The notes beneath the pieces are model-generated. The model did not search any database, had not been told where the DNA came from, and worked only from the letters and a program-made list of their open reading frames with translations. From NCBI GenBank assembly GCA_034665305.1, contig JAXDFZ010000016.1, positions 293,190 through 357,189 of the forward strand: DNA of 64,000 nt. The letters are read 5' to 3'. Shown here in pieces: positions 16,890 to 24,684 of this stretch (position 1 is its first letter; each line of letters begins with the position of its first letter). Both the position numbers and the translations under genes were made by a program. The stretch comes from DASXRU01 sp034665305. GTDB taxonomy: Bacteria > Acidobacteriota > Blastocatellia > Pyrinomonadales > Pyrinomonadaceae.

Positions 16890-17398
16890 TGATTCAAAAG
16901 TTTTAGCAATCGGAGTTCGGTAATCTTCGCCTGCTCGGCGGCGGCGATGGGCAATTCGGTTTCCGGCGAATTCTTCAGTCGCTCTTGCAGCAGCGATAGA
17001 ATCTCCCCGGAACTCTTACCTGTAGCGCAGACGATGAAAATGTAACCGAATTGCCGCTCATAGTCACGGTTTGCTTGTGCAAGTGTCTGGAGTGTATCCG
17101 CCGCAGCCACGCTGGCCTGCGACTGTTCCTGCTCCGACCACGCGCGCGCCTCACTCGACTGCGCCGCCGCGGCTTGCCTCTCTCCAATCTTTGGGTGGTG
17201 ACTGAACGCCTCCAGCCAATCAGCGCCGTCCAGCGACCACCAAATGGAATGCGCGTTGGCGAGCAGGTCGCTGATGTCCGCGAAGGGACGTCGTTGCGAC
17301 ATCTGCCGGGCCCACTTTTGCGAGCCGCAGCATTTCAGAAACTCAGCCTCCGCCTGAGAGGCGGGGACGGTGTTCAGTTGGTTCAGCGCCGTCGTCAT
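16886..17398 (-). CDS. uraD: OHCU decarboxylase
   Basis: Decarboxylates OHCU to S-allantoin, completing the urate pathway with PuuD and UraH. The length is 170 residues. The catalytic histidine is H68 in FSHHPKIGE, the hallmark of the family; SQASVAAADTLQTLAQANRDYE, split here as SQASVAAADTL and ANRDYERQFGYIFI, leads to the conserved FIVCATGKS strand. It is the first gene of the minus-strand run and overlaps uraH. A family D palindrome lies upstream, between it and acpS. Confidence 0.95.
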   Translation of the reverse strand: MTTALNQLNTVPASQAEAEFLKCCGSQKWARQMSQRRPFADISDLLANAHSIWWSLDGADWLEAFSHHPKIGERQAAAAQSSEARAWSEQEQSQASVAAADTLQTLAQANRDYERQFGYIFIVCATGKSSGEILSLLQERLKNSPETELPIAAAEQAKITELRLLKLLNQ

Positions 17399-17402
17399 AT
17401 CA

Positions 17403-17500
17403 GTAGGGGCGTCCCTCTGTGGGCGCCCCCTTCATCAAGCGACAAGTTCGACATTAGTTCGATATGTACAAAGGGGGCGGCCACGGAGTGTCGCCCCTAC
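17403..17500. repeat. Palindromic element pair, family D
   Basis: It begins GTAGGGGCGTCCCTCTGTGG and ends GGAGTGTCGCCCCTAC. It lies between uraD and acpS, three bases from the acpS stop codon. Confidence 0.9.
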
Positions 17501-17503
17501 AGC

Positions 17504-17884
17504 TCAGACTCGCTCCAGCACGACCTGCGCGATCGCGTGTTCTGACGTGTGCGACATCGACAAATGCGCGGCAGTCGCGCCCGATTGCTCGTAGAGTTCC
17601 AGTGCTCGGCCATGCAGCAGTAATAGCGGCGCGCCCGATTCCTTTGCCGAGACTTCAACGTCCTGCCACCCAATCCCACCGCTCCAACCAGTCTGGAGCG
17701 CCTTCAGCGCCGCTTCTTTTGCAGCGAAACGCGCTGCATAATGTTGCGCAGCAACCGCACCGCGCCCGTCGCAGTATCTGCGTTCGGCGTCAGTGAACAC
17801 ACGTTCAGCAAAACGCGGCGTGCGCGACAACACTTCCTGTACGCGCCCGACTTCGATGATGTCTATGCCAATTGAAACAATCAC
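17504..17884 (-). CDS. acpS: Holo-[acyl-carrier-protein] synthase
   Basis: Transfers 4'-phosphopantetheine from CoA to the serine of acyl carrier protein, with Mg2+. It has 126 residues. The metal site is D8 (GIDIIEVGR) and the glutamate in FAAKEAALKAL, both intact; the C-terminal LSMSHTSEHAIAQVV strand is typical. The start is a GTG at 17884. The gene runs divergently from pgeF and the two 5' ends overlap by about 20 bases, so one gene's leader lies inside the other's coding region. Confidence 0.95.
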   Translation of the reverse strand: MIVSIGIDIIEVGRVQEVLSRTPRFAERVFTDAERRYCDGRGAVAAQHYAARFAAKEAALKALQTGWSGGIGWQDVEVSAKESGAPLLLLHGRALELYEQSGATAAHLSMSHTSEHAIAQVVLERV

Positions 17885-18752
17885 AGCGGATGAATCAGCG
17901 CGGCAGCCAGACGCCGCAATTGTTGGCTCGAGTTTTTACTGGCGCGAGCGTGACGGCGTGCGCGCTCTGGTTTGCGAACCTCTGGAACAGGCAGGCTTCG
18001 CCAACGCTTTCTCCACGCGGCTTGGCGGAGTCAGCCCTATGCTGGAGCATTCACTCAATCTCGCCGGCTTTAACGAAGACACCGCCACGAATATTCATGA
18101 AAACCGCCGGCGTTTTCTAAAACTTCTCGACGGCGATTGGTTCCTGACCTCATGCTGGCAAGTGCACAGTTCTGCCGTGCGCATTGTTAGAAATACTGAA
18201 GACGCGCGCAACGATACCGAAAATTGTGATGCGCTGACAACTCAAATGGCGGGAATCCTGCTGGGTGTGAAGACCGCGGACTGTGTTCCGCTGCTGGTGG
18301 GCGACACGCGGACCGGCGCCGTCGCGGGAATTCATGCGGGATGGCGCGGTACAGTTGCAGGCATTGTCATGTACACGCTCGCTTCGATGAAGGAAGAATT
18401 CGGCAGCCGTCCGGAAGATTTACTGGTAGCGATTGGACCGGCCGCTAATGGTTGCTGTTATGAAGTTGGCAGCGAAGTGATCGATGCCTTCCGCGCCAGT
18501 TTCCCCCGAATGGAGCATCTGCTAACACAGACACGTGAGGGTCATGCGTTAATCGATTTGCAAAAGGCGAACCAGGAAGTGTTGGCAACCGCCGGGGTTC
18601 CCGCGGAGCGAATTCACATCGCGCCGTTCTGTACGATGGATCGCGGCGATCTCTTTTTTTCGTACCGGCGTGAGAAAGCCGTCCACGGGCGAGTGGGACG
18701 CTTGCTGGCGGTGATTGGCCGTAGGACAGGCATTCCTGCCTGTCCCGCTTAA
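17865..18752 (+). CDS. pgeF: PgeF/YfiH-type polyphenol oxidase family protein
   Basis: A cytosolic protein of about 295 residues. The family was first described as laccase-like; members act as purine nucleoside phosphorylase/adenosine deaminase or edit peptidoglycan precursors (PgeF). The motifs are STRLGGVS, KTADCVPLLVGD and HAGWRGTVAG, which hold the zinc/copper-binding Cys and His. The start at 17865 (MPIETITADES) is a choice among several ATGs (17793, 17856, 17859); none has a good ribosome site, and all overlap acpS. The last ten residues (RTGIPACPA and the Arg before them) and the TAA are encoded by a family A palindrome. The native C-terminus therefore merges with a repeat. Confidence 0.9.
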   Translation: MPIETITADESARQPDAAIVGSSFYWRERDGVRALVCEPLEQAGFANAFSTRLGGVSPMLEHSLNLAGFNEDTATNIHENRRRFLKLLDGDWFLTSCWQVHSSAVRIVRNTEDARNDTENCDALTTQMAGILLGVKTADCVPLLVGDTRTGAVAGIHAGWRGTVAGIVMYTLASMKEEFGSRPEDLLVAIGPAANGCCYEVGSEVIDAFRASFPRMEHLLTQTREGHALIDLQKANQEVLATAGVPAERIHIAPFCTMDRGDLFFSYRREKAVHGRVGRLLAVIGRRTGIPACPA

Positions 18753-18800
18753 CAAAACACAAGTCGAAAAAAATAAAGGACAGACAGGAATGTCTGTCCT
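18721..18800. repeat. Palindromic element pair, family A, overlapping the end of pgeF
   Basis: GTAGGACAGGCATTCCTGCC at the left is read in frame as the PgeF tail; the right arm runs from about 18778 and ends GTCTGTCCT at 18800. The right end is six bases from the stop of the TonB C-terminal gene on the other strand. Confidence 0.9.
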
Positions 18801-18806
18801 GCTTTC

Positions 18807-19193
18807 TCAGTAAATCCGGAAACCGTATTCCATCCGAATGTACTGCGAAACCTTTTGATCGTCCTTGAGCGCCGGCTCAAACTCAGTAGCCTGCGCGGCC
18901 CTGACCGCACTGTCATTCAACCCGTCCGGCAAGCCCTTGATTACCACAATGTCCGTCACCTGACCGGAGGCGCGTAGAACCATTCCTACGATAATGCGTC
19001 CGGAAGTCCCGTTACGGCGGGCTTGTTCGGTATATTGAGGCTGGACCTTGCGAATTACTTTAGCCTTCACCGTTACTTCATTCGGTTGGTAGATTTTTTC
19101 CTGCGTCTGCCCTTCATCTTTTGCGAGCGCCGGCACGGATACGACGGCCAGGCAAAATGAAAGCGCGAGCGCAAGCGACAACAAGTACTTCAT
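18807..19193 (-). CDS. Periplasmic TonB C-terminal domain protein
   Basis: A 128-residue protein with a cleavable signal peptide (LLSLALALSFCLAVVSVPALA). The mature part is one TonB C-terminal domain: PQYTEQARRNGTSGRIIVGM, then ASGQVTDIVVIKGLPDGLN and a final MEYGFRIY. There is no inner-membrane anchor or proline-rich spacer as in true TonB, so it is a free periplasmic domain that might bind a TonB box, peptidoglycan or a partner. A purine-rich stretch lies before the ATG. It is followed upstream by the DsbD-alpha-like gene on the same strand, separated by a low-complexity repeat. Confidence 0.88.
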   Translation of the reverse strand: MKYLLSLALALSFCLAVVSVPALAKDEGQTQEKIYQPNEVTVKAKVIRKVQPQYTEQARRNGTSGRIIVGMVLRASGQVTDIVVIKGLPDGLNDSAVRAAQATEFEPALKDDQKVSQYIRMEYGFRIY

Positions 19194-19210
19194 GACAAAC
19201 TCCCCCCTGC

Positions 19211-19316
19211 CGATTGCGGAATGCGGAATGCGGAATGCGGATTTGGATAGTAATCCGCGAGTCGTCTTCTAATCCGTATTCCGCAATCCGAAATCCGCAT
19301 TCCGCATTCCGCATTC
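19211..19316. repeat. Inverted array of GCGGAAT / ATTCCGC units (family F)
   Basis: The left side carries GAATGC GGAATGC GGAATGCGG-type units in tandem; the right side has the reverse-complement units (CCGCATTCCGCATTCCGCAT). The spacer is about 45 bases. It lies between two minus-strand genes, 2 bases from the stop codon of the DsbD-alpha-like gene. Confidence 0.85.
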
Positions 19317-19318
19317 TT

Positions 19319-19888
19319 CTAACGGCGACCGCCGAAAATGTTTCCGTTAATCCGTTTGACGCTATCGTTAGCGCCGACTACACCAATGGGCATCGAGACC
19401 TTGCGCGTCTCCGGTGGAAAACAAACCTCATCGTTGCAACTCTGGTACCGCACCGTGGCACGCAATTCCGTCATTCCCGGTTGAAAGTTTGCCGGCAAAG
19501 TAACTGTGAATCGCATGACCGCCCGCCCTTCGAACAGCGCCAGCGGTTCGTTATTCGAAGCCTTCAAACGTCGCACAGTGGCGCGCGGATACGAAACCGC
19601 GCTGACCCTTACACCGCTCGGAGCATCAATTTTTACGATCGTTGGAATCGCATATTTACCCAGCGGACGATTTGAATTCACGTGATAACCGCCGGGTATA
19701 TCCAGGACGATGGCAGCCTGGACGGCGCGACCGCGTTGCGCTTTATCAGAAGAAAAGAAACCGCTCACACCGATGTTCGGCTCAGGGGTATAGGCGCGAA
19801 CCGCCTTGCCCGGCACCGACACAGTCAGAAGCAATGCGGTCAGCGCGATCAAAATCGCGCCGCAAAAAAGTGCCCGTCGTCTAATCAT
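19319..19888 (-). CDS. DsbD alpha-domain-like protein (stand-alone)
   Basis: A 189-residue exported protein. The start at 19888 (MIRRRALFCG) has GGAG 9 bases upstream; the open frame extends to 19933 but without a ribosome site. Residues 5-30 form a signal segment. The mature protein matches the N-terminal periplasmic domain of DsbD: YHVNSNRPLGKYAIPT, then the closing YQSCNDEVCFPP with the redox cysteine pair. In DsbD this domain passes electrons from the membrane part to periplasmic disulfide isomerases. Here the membrane and thioredoxin parts are absent, so it needs a separate partner, for example a CcdA-like protein elsewhere. Confidence 0.86.
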   Translation of the reverse strand: MIRRRALFCGAILIALTALLLTVSVPGKAVRAYTPEPNIGVSGFFSSDKAQRGRAVQAAIVLDIPGGYHVNSNRPLGKYAIPTIVKIDAPSGVRVSAVSYPRATVRRLKASNNEPLALFEGRAVMRFTVTLPANFQPGMTELRATVRYQSCNDEVCFPPETRKVSMPIGVVGANDSVKRINGNIFGGRR

Positions 19889-19957
19889 ATTTGCTATCAC
19901 TCCGAATCTGGGACGGCAGGATTGCTTGTCCAACCAATACTGAAAAGAGATGCCACT

Positions 19958-21055
19958 TCACGGTGCCGCGTTGGACGAACTTATCGACGTCGCCTCATTT
20001 TCGGACCCGCGGGCCGCCAGTTGTCCACAAGCGGCATAGATGTCGCGCCCGCGCGGGCGGCGCACAAAAGCCGGGATCCCTTTCGCCTCCAGGATGGCCT
20101 GAAATCTTTCGACCGCCACGGCCGTGGATGGCAAGTACGGCAGCGGGGCCGCCGGATTATGCGGAATCAAATTAACTTTCGCCCGCAGTTGATGGCGGTT
20201 CAAAAGCTTCGCCAACTGGCGGGCGTGCTCCTCTGAGTCATTCACGCCATCGAGCATGACGTACTCAAAGGTAAATCGTTCGCCCGGCTTCAACGATTTC
20301 TCGAACTCCTGGCAAGCCGCAAGCAATTCCTGAAGCGGCCACTTCTTATTGATCGGCATTAACTGATCCCGCAGCTCATCAGTGGGAGCCGCGAGGGACA
20401 CCGCGAGGTGCGGCCGATCGGGAATGGTCGCCAGTTCACGTATCCGGGGAACGATACCGGCGGTGGAAACAGTAACGCGACCCGGCACGATATGCATTCC
20501 CGCGGGATCCGCCATTACTCGCAGCGCTTTCATCAAAGATTCGAAGGCGAGAAACGGTTCGCCCGCTCCCATTGCCACCAGATTGGTTCCGTGCGGGGTT
20601 TCCGCGGCCGCGCCGTATGCGTCATTCAACGCAATTACGACTTGCTCAACAATCTCTCCGGCGGTCAGACTTCGCAATAGCCCGAGCTGCGCGGTCAAAC
20701 AGAAGCTGCATTGCAAAGGACAGCCGGACTGCGACGAAAAGCAAATTGTGTCGCGGCGCTCCTCCGGGATGAAGACCGTTTCCACCGGCAATCCGTCATG
20801 GGTCTTTAGCAAGTAGCGTCGCGTGCCATCGTCGGAAACGTAACGCGACTCGAGCGTCAGTGTTGACGTGGTGGCGCGCTTGCCTAACTCGGCGCGCAGC
20901 TCTTTTGGCAGTTCCGTGATGTCGTTAAAGGATTGCAAGCGGCGGCTGTGCAGCGCGGCAAAGATCTGCCGGGCGCGATACGCGGGTTCCCCGAGTTCCT
21001 GCAAAAAAGACGTCAGCTCCGCTTGCGACAATCCTAATAAATGTATCTGGTCCAC
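19958..21055 (-). CDS. rlmN: 23S rRNA/tRNA adenine-C2 methyltransferase
   Basis: A radical SAM enzyme that methylates C2 of A2503 in 23S rRNA and A37 in some tRNAs. It has 365 residues. The 4Fe-4S motif is C112-X3-C116-X2-C119 (SGCPLQCSFCLTA), and the methyl-carrying cysteine near the C-terminus is in YAACGQLA. MGAGEPFLAFESL is the usual SAM-binding GEP region. The start at 21055 (MDQIHLLGL) is typical. Its neighbours are a DsbD-like gene downstream and a GWxTD gene upstream, all on the minus strand. Confidence 0.97.
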   Translation of the reverse strand: MDQIHLLGLSQAELTSFLQELGEPAYRARQIFAALHSRRLQSFNDITELPKELRAELGKRATTSTLTLESRYVSDDGTRRYLLKTHDGLPVETVFIPEERRDTICFSSQSGCPLQCSFCLTAQLGLLRSLTAGEIVEQVVIALNDAYGAAAETPHGTNLVAMGAGEPFLAFESLMKALRVMADPAGMHIVPGRVTVSTAGIVPRIRELATIPDRPHLAVSLAAPTDELRDQLMPINKKWPLQELLAACQEFEKSLKPGERFTFEYVMLDGVNDSEEHARQLAKLLNRHQLRAKVNLIPHNPAAPLPYLPSTAVAVERFQAILEAKGIPAFVRRPRGRDIYAACGQLAARGSENEATSISSSNAAP

Positions 21056-21149
21056 GAGCTCTTTATTCTATCACTGCGACTTCGGCTTGGCAGGTTGTCA
21101 AGATTAACCAACAAAAAGGCTGGCGCGGGCCAACCTTTTCGAAAGAACG

Positions 21150-21174
21150 GGACAGGCAGGAATGCCTGTCCTAC
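21150..21174. repeat. Single family A palindrome
   Basis: One hairpin arm (GGACAGGCAGGAATGCCTGT, then CCTAC) ends on the base next to the stop codon of the following GWxTD gene. No second arm is visible. Confidence 0.85.
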
Positions 21175-22728
21175 TTAGCGCACGACGGTAAACTTTGCCG
21201 ACGGCGTCAAGGTCTGTCCGGTAACGCGATCACGTATCCGGACCACCACTTCGTATTCACCGGGCGCAAGTTTGCTGCTGTCGAGCAGTCGCGACAGTGT
21301 TAACCGCGGCCCTGCATCGCTGTTGCCCCGCCAGTCTTCCACCTGTTTGCCGACCTCTCTGCTGTCCTGCAGCAGCGCGTACTCAACGTCTACCGATGGG
21401 CGCAAAGTCGTTTGATCGATTCCCGCGTTATAGATTTGCAGGTAGATCCCCACCGTTGCACCCTGACGATAAGTGGCGCTCAGGTTGGGAATGACTTTCT
21501 TGTCGCCGATGATGAACTGATGTGACGCCGGTACATCGCCCACGGTCTCCAGCGTCGAAGCCAGGACCAACGAAGACGAAGCAAGTGCGGTCCCGAACTT
21601 TGGCACTTCAAAGCCAATGTGCAACGGCGAGGCGGCGCCGGACGTGACGTCGCGCACCAGCAGATCGACTTTGTAGCGGCCGGGAGCGAGGGGAACTGCT
21701 TTCTGATAAGCGAGCTTGCGATCTTTGTTGTCGACCAACTCCTCGCGCGTGGCCGTCGCCGAAACCGCATCTTCGAAGTAGAGTGATCGACCCGTGATAC
21801 TGGTGATGCGGCCCGAAATATTTACCCGCGCGGTTTTCACCCCGCCGATGTCGGGAAACACCAAATCTTTTTTGTCGGCCTGCACCGTGAAGGCCACGAT
21901 GACCCGGTCGTCAGATTGTTTGAAGTAGCTGATCTGAATGCTTGAATTCAGCGGGTTGTCTTCGATCACCGGCGTATTCATTCCAGTGCCAATGCCGCGA
22001 GCGTACTCGGCGCCTGGCGGTGGACTATCCAGGATCCTCCATAAGTCGAGCCATTCAAACGCGGAATCCTGCGCCCGCGATGACAAGGGATTCCCAAAGC
22101 CATGTGCGAGCAGAGGGTCCGCGGGAGTTACTTCCTTTTGAAACGGGTTTCTCGCTAAACGATATTCACCGGTGCCCGTGGGATCGACAAACTCCAGGTC
22201 CACGCCGCTCCGCCCGGGAATATGCCGGTAGAACCAACGTTCGTATGGATACGTCGTAGTGGCACCGCCGCCTTCATACGAGGCACGATTGTATGAGCCG
22301 CCGGAAGGATGGGACTCAACCTCGTCGGGTTTTCCATACTTCAGGTAAATGCGTCCGCGGTCGGTTTTGTATCCCGGCTTGCCGGAGGTGAAATGCTCAT
22401 TTGCATACGCAACCCGTTCGTAGTATCCCTCGCGATATTCGTTCTCCACCGTATCGGGACTCGGATCGCGGAGCTGCCAGAACGCGTCGATGAAGTTCTC
22501 ACGTTCGGTATCAGTCTGCAGTTTGTTCCAGGCGTCCAGTTCCTGAGATCCGATGATTGGCCCCACGTCTTCGAGCCACTGCTTAAAAGCCTTGGGCGGC
22601 TCGGGCTTTATTTTGCGCGGCTTGGTGGACGGGTCAGATACCGGAAGAGTTTTTTGCGCGAGAGTTGCGCCGGAGGAAATCAGGATTGCAACCATGGCGA
22701 ATCCGAACAAGAGGCGGAAACTAAACAT
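21175..22728 (-). CDS. GWxTD domain-containing secreted protein, copy 1
   Basis: A 517-residue protein with a signal peptide (FRLLFGFAMVAILISSGATLAQ). The start at 22728 has a strong GGAGGG ribosome site; the open frame reaches back into a family A repeat that would encode MPVLQTGG and is not native. The GWxTD motif is at residues 119-126 (GYKTDRGR, with Tyr for Trp), followed by YLKYGKPDEVE. The family is common in Acidobacteriota and Bacteroidota and has no proven function. The C-terminal half consists of beta-rich domains (for example QIYNAGIDQTTLRPSVDVEY). The next gene upstream is a close paralogue. Confidence 0.88.
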   Translation of the reverse strand: MFSFRLLFGFAMVAILISSGATLAQKTLPVSDPSTKPRKIKPEPPKAFKQWLEDVGPIIGSQELDAWNKLQTDTERENFIDAFWQLRDPSPDTVENEYREGYYERVAYANEHFTSGKPGYKTDRGRIYLKYGKPDEVESHPSGGSYNRASYEGGGATTTYPYERWFYRHIPGRSGVDLEFVDPTGTGEYRLARNPFQKEVTPADPLLAHGFGNPLSSRAQDSAFEWLDLWRILDSPPPGAEYARGIGTGMNTPVIEDNPLNSSIQISYFKQSDDRVIVAFTVQADKKDLVFPDIGGVKTARVNISGRITSITGRSLYFEDAVSATATREELVDNKDRKLAYQKAVPLAPGRYKVDLLVRDVTSGAASPLHIGFEVPKFGTALASSSLVLASTLETVGDVPASHQFIIGDKKVIPNLSATYRQGATVGIYLQIYNAGIDQTTLRPSVDVEYALLQDSREVGKQVEDWRGNSDAGPRLTLSRLLDSSKLAPGEYEVVVRIRDRVTGQTLTPSAKFTVVR

Positions 22729-22742
22729 AAGCCCTCCGGTTT

Positions 22743-22825
22743 GTAGGACAGGCATTCCTGCCTGTCCTATTCTCTGAAAAGCGTCATTTCTGAAGATGGA
22801 AGGACCGGCAGGAACGCCTGTCCTT
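22743..22825. repeat. Palindromic element pair, family A
   Basis: GTAGGACAGGCATTCCTGCC at the left and GGACCGGCAGGAACGCCTGT at the right; the right arm has diverged. It lies between the two GWxTD genes, just upstream of the ribosome site of copy 1. Confidence 0.85.
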
Positions 22826-22854
22826 CACATAACAATCGAAGCCGGCGATTTGAA

Positions 22855-24468
22855 CTACTGCACGACTGTGAACTTCGCCGAGGGCGCGAGTGTCTGGCCT
22901 GAGACACGATCGCTGATGCGCACCGCTATCTCATAATCGCCCGGTCCCAGGCGGCTAGTGTCCATCAGGCGGGCGAGGGTTAGTCGCTGGCCGGAGTCAC
23001 TCAGGCCTTCCCAATTCTCCGGCTCTTTGCCGACTTCCTTGCCGTCTTTCAACAGCGCGTATTCAACATTCACGGCCGGCCGGAGCGTCGTTTGATCGAT
23101 GCCCGCATTGTAAATCTGCAAATAGATTCCCACCGGTTGGCCGCGGCGATAAATTCCGGAAACATTCGGAATTACTTTGTTCGGGCCAATCGCAAACATC
23201 CCCACCGCCGGCTGGTTGCCCAGGCTCTCCAACTTTGCCGCCAGCACCAACGTAGAAGTAGAGAGTTTGGCGGGATCATATTTGGGAACCGTGAAGCCCT
23301 GATGGCGCACACCGGTCGCACCCGAGGTGACATCGCGCACAATCACGTCGACCTTATAAGTTCCCGGCGCCAGGGGAACGGCTTTCTGATAAGCCGACTT
23401 GCGGTCCTTTGCATCAGTTAGCTCGCTGACGGTTGCCGTGGTAATTACCGGATCTTCAAAAATCCCGGCCCGCCGGCCGGAGACGCCCGTGATCTTGCCG
23501 AAGATATTTATTCGCGCTTGTTGCAGGCCGCCGCTATCGGTAAAGCTGAGCTGGTTGTTCTCAGTCTGAATCGTGAACGCGGTAATCACGCGATCATCCG
23601 ACTGGCGATAGAAATCGACCCGCAGATCAAAGTTCAGCGGATTGTCCTCGATGACCGGCGTGTTAACCGCCGAAGCCAAATCATTGAACTTAATCTGCGG
23701 TGCACGGTTCAAATCGGCCAGCAATTGCAAACGCGAGAAGGGACTGTCCTGTTCGCGGTGATAACTGTTTGGATCACTGCCGCCAGCCAATCGGTCCGCT
23801 TTAGTCGAAAGTCCGAGCTCTTCGGACAGGGTTAGACCAGCGCCGGGCACATGTAGCAACGCATCTTTCTCATCAGGCGAGCGCGCAATGCGATACTCAC
23901 CGCTGCCGGTAGGATCGACAAACTCGATCTCCACGCCACTGCCAACGCCGGCGAGATGACGATAGAACCAAATCTCAAAAGGATAAGTTGAAGTAGAGCC
24001 GCCGCCGTTATAGGAAGGCCGGTCATAGTGGCCGCCGGACGGATGGGTCTCAAGCTCATCCGGTTTGCCGTACATAATCCAAATGCGGCCACGATCAGTT
24101 TTCCAGCCGGGGATTCCGGACGCGAAGTGCTCGTTAGCGTAGGCGATTCGCTCGTAGTATTCCTCGCGATACTCGTTCTCGTCAGTGTCGGGATCGGGAT
24201 CGCGCCGGCGCCAGAATTCTTCGATGAATTTCTCCCGCTCGTCGTCGGTCTCCAGCTTCTTAAACGCCTTACGCTCGTCATCAGTGATGATGTAGGTGAC
24301 GTCTTTATCCAACCAATCCTTGTAGGCCCGTTTCACCTCGGGCTTGATCTTGCGCTGCTTGTCCATCGGGTCCTGGCCCTGCTGCTTTTGCGCAAAACCG
24401 ACCGGCATGGCGAAGCTTACGGCCAACAGAGCGATAGCCAAACGTTCTTTGAAGCGTGGGTACAACAT
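22855..24468 (-). CDS. GWxTD domain-containing secreted protein, copy 2
   Basis: A 537-residue exported protein (signal peptide ERLAIALLAVSFAMPVGFAQ). The motif reads GWKTDRGR at residues 121-128, followed by IMYGKPDELETHPSGGHYD. The C-terminal half aligns over its length with copy 1 (both carry QIYNAGIDQTTLRP and end APSAKFTVV with one residue after). A 60-residue block around residues 215-275 (LSTKADRLAGGSDPNSYHRE) differs most. Spacing suggests a tandem duplication; both are on the minus strand and separated by a family A repeat. AGGAG lies about 11 bases before the ATG. Likely a secreted or surface-associated structural protein, function unknown. Confidence 0.88.
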   Translation of the reverse strand: MLYPRFKERLAIALLAVSFAMPVGFAQKQQGQDPMDKQRKIKPEVKRAYKDWLDKDVTYIITDDERKAFKKLETDDEREKFIEEFWRRRDPDPDTDENEYREEYYERIAYANEHFASGIPGWKTDRGRIWIMYGKPDELETHPSGGHYDRPSYNGGGSTSTYPFEIWFYRHLAGVGSGVEIEFVDPTGSGEYRIARSPDEKDALLHVPGAGLTLSEELGLSTKADRLAGGSDPNSYHREQDSPFSRLQLLADLNRAPQIKFNDLASAVNTPVIEDNPLNFDLRVDFYRQSDDRVITAFTIQTENNQLSFTDSGGLQQARINIFGKITGVSGRRAGIFEDPVITTATVSELTDAKDRKSAYQKAVPLAPGTYKVDVIVRDVTSGATGVRHQGFTVPKYDPAKLSTSTLVLAAKLESLGNQPAVGMFAIGPNKVIPNVSGIYRRGQPVGIYLQIYNAGIDQTTLRPAVNVEYALLKDGKEVGKEPENWEGLSDSGQRLTLARLMDTSRLGPGDYEIAVRISDRVSGQTLAPSAKFTVVQ

Positions 24469-24684
24469 TATGGGAAAGACTCCTTTAAAACTTAACGAGA
24501 AGGAAGGCGCTCAGCCAGTTAAATGAAAACGGATTCTAGAGTCCAGAAGGAACAGAGTCAAGATGCGGAAAAACCATAGCAAAGTTGCCCAAACCAGTCG
24601 GAAAACTGATGAATTATCAGTCGGCGTAGCGCAAATTTGGGCGACTCCTGCTGGCCATTTCTCAACGGTAAAGCACTCGATCTT

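Noticed and set aside
19211..19316. A REP/GTAG-type element
   Set aside because: The units lack the GTAG/GGAG tetranucleotide and are simple tandem GCGGAAT repeats in inverted order, so I listed the stretch as a separate family.
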